Origin: Pseudoalteromonas sp. NC201
Lineage (GTDB): Bacteria; Pseudomonadota; Gammaproteobacteria; Enterobacterales; Alteromonadaceae
NCBI RefSeq assembly: GCF_002850255.1
Contig: NZ_CP022522.1
Span: 500,097 to 564,096 of the forward strand
Length of the DNA: 64,000 nt
Direction of reading: 5' to 3'
Shown here: one piece after another, positions 34,242-41,688 of the stretch
How the letters are laid out: each line of letters opens with the position of its first letter
How positions within the stretch are numbered: the first letter of the stretch is position 1
The notes under the pieces: model-generated
Told to the model about the DNA's origin: nothing
Seen by the model: the letters and a program-made list of their open reading frames with translations, nothing else
The model's database searches: none
Translations under genes and position numbers: made by a program

Positions 34242-36665
34242 ATGAGAAAAATAACGTGCTTCACTCAAACTGTATCCGCTTTGCTACTGTGTATGATAAC
34301 CCAAGCACACGCAGCAATTAAGTCTATTGATGAATTTACTGCCAGTTTTAATCATCATCCCGGTTTTTACGCCTTCTATAGCGATGATTCGAGCGGCAAA
34401 CTGTACTTAGACATCGACAAACTAGACGCCCCTTTCTTGTTACAGCATAGTTTACCTTATGGTGTAGGTTCGAATGATATAGGTTTAGACCGCGGGCAGT
34501 TAGGTGGTACGCACTTAGTTCAGTTTGAACGTTTTGGTGATAAGGTCATGCTGCGTGCTATCAACACGTATTATCGCGCAAGTGCGAATAATATGGCCGA
34601 AAAGCAAAGCGTTAAAGAGGCTTTTGCTTCAAGCATTCTACACGGGTTCAACGTGGTCGCAGAAGATAAAGACAGTGTTTTGGTTGACTACACGCCTTAT
34701 CTATTCAGCGATGTGCATGGTGTTTCTCGCACGTTGGCAAATCGTAATCAAGGTAGTTTTAGCTTAGACTCAAGCCGCAGTGCTGTGTTTATGTCGCGTT
34801 CAAAGGCATTTGTTAAAAACACAGAACTTGAAGCCGTATTGACTTTCAAAGGGACAAAGCCAGGTGAATATGTACGTCAGGTGAGTGCAGATCCTTATGC
34901 GCTTACAGTACATCAGCACCACTCTTTAATTGAGCTGCCTGACGATAACTACCAGCCACGTGCATTTCATCCGCAATCGGGTTATTGGAGTATCGAGCAT
35001 AAGGACTACTCAGCGCCGCTTGGACAGTCAATGTTTGTGCGTTATATCCCACGCCACCGTTTACAGAAAAAAGACCCAACAGCACAAGTTTCGGAGGCCG
35101 TAGAGCCAATTGTTTACTATCTTGATCCTGGCGTACCTGAGCCGGTCAAAACGGCATTACTTGATGGTGCTAAATGGTGGGATCAAGCATTTGAAGCTGC
35201 TGGCTACAAAAATGCGTTTCAAGTCAAAGTACTTCCTGATAATGCCGATCCTATGGATATTCGCTATAACGTGATCCAGTGGGTTCATCGTGCTACTCGT
35301 GGGTGGTCATACGGCGCGTCGGTGATTGACCCTCGTACCGGTGAAATTTTAAAAGGTCACGTGACGTTAGGTTCGTTGCGTGTCCGTCAAGATATTCTTA
35401 TCGCCGAGGCACTTTCTGCGCCGTTTGTTGAGGGTAATGAGGTGACTGAGCGACTTCATGCTATGGCGCTAGACCGTATTCGTCAGTTGAGTGCACATGA
35501 AATTGGCCACACGTTGGGCATTGCACACAACTTCTCAGCGTCGGTAAAAGATCGCGCGTCAGTCATGGACTATCCTCATCCGCTGGTGGGATTTGAAAAT
35601 GGCCAACTGGATATCACTAAGGGCTACGCAAAAGGCATGGGCGTGTGGGATACGCAAGTGATTAAATATGGTTATAGTGATTTCGCTGGTGCTGATGAAG
35701 CCACTGAGCTTGCAGCTATTCTTGCTGAAAATAAGGCGCAAGGGCTTGAGTTTATCTCTGATTCAGACGCCAGAGCACAAGGCGGAGCGCACCCAACGGC
35801 ACACCTTTGGGATAATGGGGCAGATCCTGCTGCCGAATTACTGCGTGTGTTGGATGTTCGCAAGCAGGCGTTGAATAGCTTTGGTATTCACAGCATTCAA
35901 AAAGGAGTTGCTCTGTCGCAGCTAGAGGAGAAACTGGTACCACTGTATCTTTTCCATCGTTATCAAGTTGAAGCTGCAGTAAAATTGATTGGCGGCGTGG
36001 ATTACGACTATGAAGTTCGCGGTGACGAGGTAATAAAAGGGGCGAAAGTTGTGGCTAAAGAGGCGCAGCAAAATGCGGCCAATGCGCTTTTGAGTACGCT
36101 GTCGCCTGCGGCGTTGACTATTCCTGACTCTATTTTGGCGTTAATACCTCCTAAGGCTTACGGTGAGTACAAAACTCGCGAAAGTATTAAAGGGAGAACT
36201 GGGCTAACCCTAGATGCGATGGCATTACCAGAAGTCGCCGTACAGCATAGCCTTAACTTGCTGCTTAACCCACAGCGATTAAATCGTCTTGCACAGCAGC
36301 ACGCACGTGATACTCAATATTTTGGTACTCAAGCACTTTTAGATGCTTTATATCAGCAGGTATTTGCCCAGTCAGGCAGCAAAGGTATGGCTCAAAAGCT
36401 ACAGAAACGAGTGCAATACCTAAGTGCAACTCAGCTTGTAAAACTGAGTCACAACGATAAAGTCGCACCTGAAGTTCAGGCGCAATTAAAGTTTTATTTA
36501 GCAAAAGTTGCGAAAGACTTTAATCAGTCGTCGGTATTTAGCGATGTTGCTTTTGAGCAAGCGTTTAAACATATGCTCGCACAGCAAATTAATCGCTACC
36601 TAGATTCAGGAGAGTGGCCTGAAAGCTTTAAAGCGCTTGAAATGCCACCAGGCTCACCGATCTAA
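34242..36665 (+). CDS. Secreted zinc-dependent metalloprotease (DUF5117/DUF4953 type)
   Basis: An 807-residue protein with a signal peptide ending AHAA near residue 25. The N-terminal half corresponds to the DUF5118/DUF5117-like region. The catalytic zinc site HEIGHTLGIAHNF is at 419-431, giving ligands His419, His423 and His429 and the base Glu420, of the metzincin HExxHxxGxxH type. A conserved C-terminal DUF4953-like part follows, with MDYPHP as a likely Met-turn. Single gene. Substrate unknown; exported nutrient protease is plausible in a marine heterotroph. Confidence 0.9.
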   Translation: MRKITCFTQTVSALLLCMITQAHAAIKSIDEFTASFNHHPGFYAFYSDDSSGKLYLDIDKLDAPFLLQHSLPYGVGSNDIGLDRGQLGGTHLVQFERFGDKVMLRAINTYYRASANNMAEKQSVKEAFASSILHGFNVVAEDKDSVLVDYTPYLFSDVHGVSRTLANRNQGSFSLDSSRSAVFMSRSKAFVKNTELEAVLTFKGTKPGEYVRQVSADPYALTVHQHHSLIELPDDNYQPRAFHPQSGYWSIEHKDYSAPLGQSMFVRYIPRHRLQKKDPTAQVSEAVEPIVYYLDPGVPEPVKTALLDGAKWWDQAFEAAGYKNAFQVKVLPDNADPMDIRYNVIQWVHRATRGWSYGASVIDPRTGEILKGHVTLGSLRVRQDILIAEALSAPFVEGNEVTERLHAMALDRIRQLSAHEIGHTLGIAHNFSASVKDRASVMDYPHPLVGFENGQLDITKGYAKGMGVWDTQVIKYGYSDFAGADEATELAAILAENKAQGLEFISDSDARAQGGAHPTAHLWDNGADPAAELLRVLDVRKQALNSFGIHSIQKGVALSQLEEKLVPLYLFHRYQVEAAVKLIGGVDYDYEVRGDEVIKGAKVVAKEAQQNAANALLSTLSPAALTIPDSILALIPPKAYGEYKTRESIKGRTGLTLDAMALPEVAVQHSLNLLLNPQRLNRLAQQHARDTQYFGTQALLDALYQQVFAQSGSKGMAQKLQKRVQYLSATQLVKLSHNDKVAPEVQAQLKFYLAKVAKDFNQSSVFSDVAFEQAFKHMLAQQINRYLDSGEWPESFKALEMPPGSPI

Positions 36666-37183
36666 ACGATCTTGGATTTAAAGAAGGGTTGGCTACTTTA
36701 AGCTTACCTTTACCACTCTATAATAGTGGCAAATTAACGCATAAGCGTTCGTTTGCCATGTTAAAAAATAATAAAAATCTTCAGCTACATTTGAACTTAT
36801 ACTAGTTTCTTTCTTAATTTGAAGGAGCAAGTTTGACGCAGCTGGTTTTAAGATTTTATTATTTAAAACAATTGAGTAGAAAGTTTTTCTTATCTGTATG
36901 GATGTCGTTACCTTGGTGCTAGCAGGATGCGGTAGCTGTGCTATTGACAAGACTTTCTCGCTTCAAAATAGAGAGCTTAATTAAGCAAGTTGGTATTAAA
37001 AACGTACAAAAATCCGTTGATACCTAGTTCCTATTTTGATAACTTTAATTAATGCTATTGAGTCATGTCTTATGAATAATCCACTGCACATTGTATTTTG
37101 TAGCAATGGTGACATTATCTTTAGTATTCAATCTAATAAAAATATCAGAATAATTAATTACTAATTCAACAGGAATATTGAAA
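36666..37183. other. Gene-free stretch with a hairpin
   Basis: About 520 bases between the metalloprotease and the next peptide gene. Near its start an imperfect hairpin TGGCAAA..AACGC/GCGTT..TTTGCCA (36727-36758) may end the protease transcript. A copy of TTAAGCAAGTTGGTATTA (36981-36998) and a 19-bp copy of sequence also found near fbp (36954-36972) are present. I saw no gene. The last 100 bases are AT-rich and should hold the promoter of the peptide gene. Confidence 0.6.
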
Positions 37184-37378
37184 ATGAAACTACATCTAAC
37201 TAAAAAAAGCATCAAAAACCTATCTCGTGATAATAAAACACTGCCAGTTAAGGCAACTCCGGCAATTGGTGGTGGTTTCGTCACACACAACTGCAACTTG
37301 AATTCAATTGACTGTGACAGACCTACGACTTATACATTATCGATTGAAATCTGTAACACTGATAGACCAGAGATGTAA
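37184..37378 (+). CDS. RiPP-like precursor, second copy of the leader family
   Basis: A 64-residue peptide from ATG 37184 with AGGAAT upstream. Leader MKLHLTKKSIKNLSRDNKTL runs to IGGG at residues 28-31, then a 33-residue core with three Cys and many Ser/Thr (FVTHNCNLNSIDCDRPTTYT...). The leader aligns with the peptide at 21048-21272 (KLxLxKKxxKxL, IGGG). Cysteines plus Ser/Thr would suit lanthionine formation, but no modifying enzyme is near. A strong terminator follows, so it is its own transcript. It sits between two exported proteases; a role for them in leader removal is only a guess. Confidence 0.75.
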   Translation: MKLHLTKKSIKNLSRDNKTLPVKATPAIGGGFVTHNCNLNSIDCDRPTTYTLSIEICNTDRPEM

Positions 37379-37433
37379 TCTCATATTCTTATCTAAAATA
37401 TAGATAAATTAAAAAGTCACCTAGCTTGAACCG

Positions 37434-37470
37434 ACCCCCAATGGTTGGAGACCAACATTGGGGGTTAATT
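37434..37470 (+). terminator. Terminator of the RiPP-like gene
   Basis: ACCCCCAATG (37434-37443) pairs with CATTGGGGGT (37456-37465), with inner TTGG/CCAA pairing. It is 55 bp after the peptide stop. The 435-base region up to the S41 peptidase stop holds no gene that I can see. Confidence 0.75.
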
Positions 37471-37813
37471 CAGATGTTAGGTTTTTTATGTCTTTTTGTA
37501 GCACTTTGGAGCATTGAGAAGAGCAATTTCGCTGTCATCACTGTATAAAATTAACTCCATATCATGGCTATCATAGCTTTTCTCTGTAGCACCTTGCAGC
37601 TTTGCTTTATTCCCAAAAATCTAATTAAACGTCCCTATATCATCCAAATACCGTGGATGTGTAGCCCATAGCTGCCTATTTCTAAGAATCCTCATTAGCC
37701 CTTCAGCAGATGTGTAATGACAAATAAGGTTTTATTTTTTTGCATTATTTTTCTCAATTTAAATCATAAACTGCAAATTGGTAGCAGACATCCAGATTCC
37801 CAGCACCTAACTC

Positions 37814-39331
37814 CTAGCGCCTAACACCTTTATCGGCCACTTTTTTGATTCCCTCTAATATGGCTTCTGTTGTCCACTCTACCTCATTAAATGGGATGTC
37901 AGGTTGATAAAAATCACCATTGCCACGGGCTCTATTTACATAGACTTTATTAGGAATAATGACCTTGCTCAAGCCTGATGGGGTATCAGCCAACCTTACA
38001 TCCATATAGGTTGAATCTGAGCTACTTGGGGCGCCAAATAACACTGTATTTGAAAACAACTTAAAAGTATCGACAGCACCCAGACAGGCGCTGCCACATT
38101 GCCCCGGCACGATCACTATCGCTTTATTTTTAAAGTCACTTTCAGCTAGCTGCTTTAAAGCATTGTTTGCTTGTGGCTTATGCTCTACATAAAATGGCTT
38201 TCCAGCCTCTAAAGATGCACGCATACCTACAGACACTGCTTTCACCATTTCATGCATCTCAGGCTGGTCGCGTAATACAGTTATTAACGACTCTACATAC
38301 TGAGTATTATCTTTTGATGCTCGCCACCACACCTGTGATTTTTCGTCATGTTTATCTTTTCGATAATTAACGATTTGCTGCCCCCATAATTGCTCGGCGA
38401 TTTTCAAACTCCAATACGTTGAACCACCTTGATTATGACGAAGGTCTAATACCACAGCTGTAGCTGTGAGAAGTTGTTCGCGTTGCCTAGCTAAGTCAGC
38501 AAATAGTTGTTGGTAATTTGATTTTTCTGTTTCGTTAGGTGCAAAGGTGGGCATTGCTATCCAGGCTATATCTTCAACAGGCCAATGTAAACCGACCTCC
38601 AACTTATCGCCATTGTAAGCATTTACTAGGTGTTGACTAACGCTATCTGGTCGTTCTACCCACTGTAACTGTAGACTGTAAGCCACGCCATTCGATTGCA
38701 TAAAGTCGCATGTTTTTAATGGTGGTAAAAATGGATTACCGTCGTCGATTAATAATCGCCACCCTTGATTCCACCAATGGCCAGGCTGCTCAACTTGACC
38801 ATGAAACTTAAACAACGTGTTACGCATCAAAGGCTTAATAGGCGTATCATTACAGCGTATGACCTTGTCGCCCTTAGTTACTTTATCATGCTCGCTGTAA
38901 TACACTTTTAAACCATCACCACGCCAAACCACCGAGAACCCCGGCCAGCGCCTAGGTTGCTTCACCGCCTTTGGTAAAACCGCCACAGCGCCAGCATGAC
39001 CATCTTGTAAAACAGTATTAAAACGGGCAATTGTGGCCTCATAGCCAGGGGCATCTTTGATCTTTTCAGCAAGCACTAACGCTTGTTGTTTTGCGTTTTC
39101 AAGTAACTGCGCAAAGCCAGGATTGTGGCTATCCAATATACCGGGGTGATTAGTAGCAGATTGCTGATAGGCGTAATGGATATCTTGTTTTGCTACGGCT
39201 TGCCATTGCAAAGCTGTGCTTGGTAGGTTGTCTGTTGAATTGTTGTCATTTCCAAGCGCATGAGAATTCGTTGCAAGCACAGAAAGGCAACTAGCTAAAG
39301 TACCAAGGGAGATGTTAATCGTTTTTTTCAT
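37814..39331 (-). CDS. Exported S41-family peptidase-like protein
   Basis: A 505-residue protein with a signal peptide (about 1-25, SHALG). The C-terminal half fits the S41/tail-specific protease fold: the core strand VVLDLRHNQGGSTYW near residue 290, and the serine-loop-like GQCGSACLGAVD near 425 with Ser in CGSAC as the candidate nucleophile. The N-terminal half has a helical cap region (DGHAGAVAVLP). No PDZ domain was recognised. It ends toward the RiPP-like gene. Could be a true protease or a catalytically altered relative. Confidence 0.8.
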   Translation of the reverse strand: MKKTINISLGTLASCLSVLATNSHALGNDNNSTDNLPSTALQWQAVAKQDIHYAYQQSATNHPGILDSHNPGFAQLLENAKQQALVLAEKIKDAPGYEATIARFNTVLQDGHAGAVAVLPKAVKQPRRWPGFSVVWRGDGLKVYYSEHDKVTKGDKVIRCNDTPIKPLMRNTLFKFHGQVEQPGHWWNQGWRLLIDDGNPFLPPLKTCDFMQSNGVAYSLQLQWVERPDSVSQHLVNAYNGDKLEVGLHWPVEDIAWIAMPTFAPNETEKSNYQQLFADLARQREQLLTATAVVLDLRHNQGGSTYWSLKIAEQLWGQQIVNYRKDKHDEKSQVWWRASKDNTQYVESLITVLRDQPEMHEMVKAVSVGMRASLEAGKPFYVEHKPQANNALKQLAESDFKNKAIVIVPGQCGSACLGAVDTFKLFSNTVLFGAPSSSDSTYMDVRLADTPSGLSKVIIPNKVYVNRARGNGDFYQPDIPFNEVEWTTEAILEGIKKVADKGVRR

Positions 39332-39365
39332 ATAAATTCTTTTAATTATTATAATCTGACTCGTG

Positions 39366-39409
39366 AACCTGAGGTTTGAATAAGGTATTAATGGTCCGAA
39401 TCTCAGGTT
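39366..39409. repeat. Two AACCTSAGGTT motif copies upstream of the S41 gene
   Basis: AACCTGAGGTT at 39366-39376 and a near copy AATCTCAGGTT at 39399-39409 lie 35-78 bp before the S41 peptidase start. The rest of the 780-base gap (39332-40109) shows no convincing gene; one 54-codon frame at 39847-40011 lacks a ribosome binding site. Confidence 0.5.
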
Positions 39410-40109
39410 ATTTAATAGACCAGTAAACCAAACAAATCGGTAAAATGTAACCTGTTTTTATGTGATTAGGTTTTAATGCAGCACAAACATTCGAGAAGTA
39501 GTGATTTCTTTCACAATGACAAGTGAGATATGACAGGATAAATCTCGACCTAAAAAATCATCAAAACTGAAGGCTGGTTGCTCAGCTTAGTAACTCCCTT
39601 ACTACTGCAAAAAAATCACTCGGCAACATGCCGCATTCACCATCGTGTTCTGCGGCTATGTCTCCAACTTTACCATATAAACATACCTCAAGACGTAGCT
39701 TGCAGTGTACCTAAATTCTTAACGTCGCGGCTGTCATGAGGTCTGATCTAAGATCGATAATGTGGTTACATAGGAAATTTACGCGACACTTTTAGGACTG
39801 AAGTGATAGATATTAAGGGGGCATTAGCAACTATTGACTACACTTTATGCGATTAACCGCTGACGAAAGAATAAATATTATCGATCTATTCACTGAGCAG
39901 GTAGAGGGTGTAGCGCAGATGAAAAATGAAAGTTATCGTTCATTTCATGGTGTTTATACCTGTTTGAGAACATTTACCAATAACTTCGGTCTTACTATTA
40001 TATTGATGTAAATGTAGCCAAATGTCACACTGCGTAAAAGGGTGTGATCTTGCTTTACTTCACATAATGAAGGAGTAAGGTGATGGTAGAGTTTGAAGGA
40101 GATCCAAAG

Positions 40110-40592
40110 ATGAAAACACAAATTGCAATACTTGCTTTATTTATGACTCCCTTGTTTGTCAATGCAGGTGAAGTCGCTGTGACTTGGAAGGACTTTAAAG
40201 AGTATCGCGATGTTAGGCCAGGTAATGAAACGCGAGGTTCGTTTCATCAACGGGTTGAGAAGCAACTACAGAAACACCTAGAAGAATTAGCGACCAACTT
40301 ACCCGAGGGTTACAAGCTTGCGATTACTTTTGATGATATAGATCTTGCAGGTGATGTTCATTATGGTACTACTGATATTCGGGTGATTAAACCAATCCAT
40401 TTCCCCCGTTTTGAAATTAGTTATAAGTTAACTGATAAGTCTGGTAAAACCATCGCAGAGGAAAATGGTGTGACGTTAAAAGATATGTCATTCATGGATA
40501 GAATAAAAAGGGGAATGGACGAATCCTTTTATTACGAAAAGCGTCTTTTAACTGACTGGTTTGAAGATGACTTAATGAAGAAAGCTAGTTGA
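40110..40592 (+). CDS. DUF3016 periplasmic protein
   Basis: A 160-residue protein with a signal peptide (MKTQIAILALFMTPLFVNA). It continues EVAVTWKDFKEYRDVRPGNE, the typical DUF3016 opening, and ends with the conserved ...YEKRLLTDWFEDDL. ATG 40110 is preceded by AAGGAG at good distance. The frame also opens at 40080/40083 with another GGAG upstream, so the start is not fully certain, but only 40110 puts the signal peptide at the N-terminus. Function unknown. Single gene; the 355 bases that follow hold only the promoter of the next regulator. Confidence 0.85.
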   Translation: MKTQIAILALFMTPLFVNAGEVAVTWKDFKEYRDVRPGNETRGSFHQRVEKQLQKHLEELATNLPEGYKLAITFDDIDLAGDVHYGTTDIRVIKPIHFPRFEISYKLTDKSGKTIAEENGVTLKDMSFMDRIKRGMDESFYYEKRLLTDWFEDDLMKKAS

Positions 40593-40901
40593 GTTGATCA
40601 ACAGCTATGGTGATCTTGATGAGAGCGCCGAGACTGGGTGTTCTCATCTTCTTTTAGCTGAATATTAGTAAGTTAGATGAGTCGCTACTACTCGTACTCT
40701 ATTGTAGTAGTTTTTAGTTTTATACCTCAAAATATTTTGCCTACCTCAAATACATGTTACTGTTCCTTGGAGTTGTGAAAAGTTCTAATCGTAACTCACT
40801 ACTTATTTCGTACTTAGGTTGGATGCTTTTATAAGCACCTAAGCTGAACTAAAGTCATAACAATCCAATTGTTACGGTTTTATTATTTTGTTGTGATTTT
40901 G

Positions 40902-40932
40902 TTGACTTTTTTATTTCAGAATGTATATTCTG
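40902..40932 (+). promoter_or_regulatory. Promoter with operator of the isonitrile-cluster regulator
   Basis: -35 TTGACT (40902-40907), a 16-bp spacer, and -10 TATATT (40924-40929). The -10 box sits inside the palindrome CAGAATGTATATTCTG (40917-40932), which recurs before the transporter gene at 41656. Bound repressor would block the promoter directly. Confidence 0.8.
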
Positions 40933-40947
40933 TTTTTTGAGGAGCCT

Positions 40948-41532
40948 ATGGGAAGAACGCGAGAGTTTAATGTCGATAAAGCATTGGAACAAGCGACAAT
41001 CCTGTTTTGGAAGCAAGGATATAGGAATACTTCCATGGAACAGTTAGTCACTTGTACTGGTGTTAGTCGGTACGGGTTTTACCAAGAATTTGGTAATAAA
41101 AAGGAATTGTTTCAACGCTGTTTGCAGGAGTATTCACTGCGTAAAATTGGGCCTGGGCTTAAGCGTTTAAGTGCAAGCGATGGCAGCTTGGCAGACTTAA
41201 CTGCATTTTTTAACTTGTATAGTCAAAACATTGCAGAGCATGGTGCTAATGGCTGCTTGATTTGTAATACGGCCACAGAAGTGGGTGAATCCGACTCTGA
41301 TATGAATTCAGCGGTGCAACAGGTCTACAGTGCATTGAGTGCGCAGTTTCGAGATTTCATTGAAAAAGCGCAAGCGCAAGGTGAGATTCGCAAAGAGATT
41401 GATGCAAATAGTTTGAGCTTTTGTTTACTTGGTGTGCTTCAAGGTGTAGCCGTGATGGCAAAAGGAGATTTCCATCGTGAAACTCTGAGACATTACTTAA
41501 CTACGATTTTTGACATGATGGCGCAGAAGTAA
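40948..41532 (+). CDS. TetR-family regulator of the isonitrile/halogenase cluster
   Basis: A 194-residue TetR/AcrR regulator. N-terminal HTH MEQLVTCTGVSRYGFYQEFGNK, then a ligand domain with the GCLICNTATE segment common in this subgroup. ATG 40948 has GAGGAG upstream; an earlier in-frame ATG at 40921 lies within the -10 box and so cannot be translated from this promoter. The shared palindrome in front of this gene and of the transporter 157 bp downstream implies it controls itself and the cluster. Effector unknown, possibly the product or a precursor. Confidence 0.92.
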   Translation: MGRTREFNVDKALEQATILFWKQGYRNTSMEQLVTCTGVSRYGFYQEFGNKKELFQRCLQEYSLRKIGPGLKRLSASDGSLADLTAFFNLYSQNIAEHGANGCLICNTATEVGESDSDMNSAVQQVYSALSAQFRDFIEKAQAQGEIRKEIDANSLSFCLLGVLQGVAVMAKGDFHRETLRHYLTTIFDMMAQK

Positions 41533-41655
41533 CGAAAGATAATACGTCGTGATAAAGATTTGAATTGAGTGATCAGTAAAGATTACCCAAAGCGTTTGCT
41601 TAATTGCTAGAAGTGATCGTGAAGAAAAGCTTTTAGCTATTTTTTTATTTTATAT

Positions 41656-41671
41656 CAGAATGATTGTTCTG
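41656..41671 (+). promoter_or_regulatory. Second copy of the TetR operator
   Basis: CAGAATGATTGTTCTG matches the 40917 site at 13 of 16 positions and keeps the outer arms CAGAA/TTCTG. It lies 18 bp before the transporter start, over the likely start of transcription of the export-biosynthesis operon. Confidence 0.75.
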
Positions 41672-41688
41672 TTATTTAAGGAGAGACA

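Noticed and set aside
39847..40011. 54-codon frame in the gap before the DUF3016 gene
   Set aside because: No ribosome binding site, no recognisable sequence and no partner; could be a remnant but is not supported.
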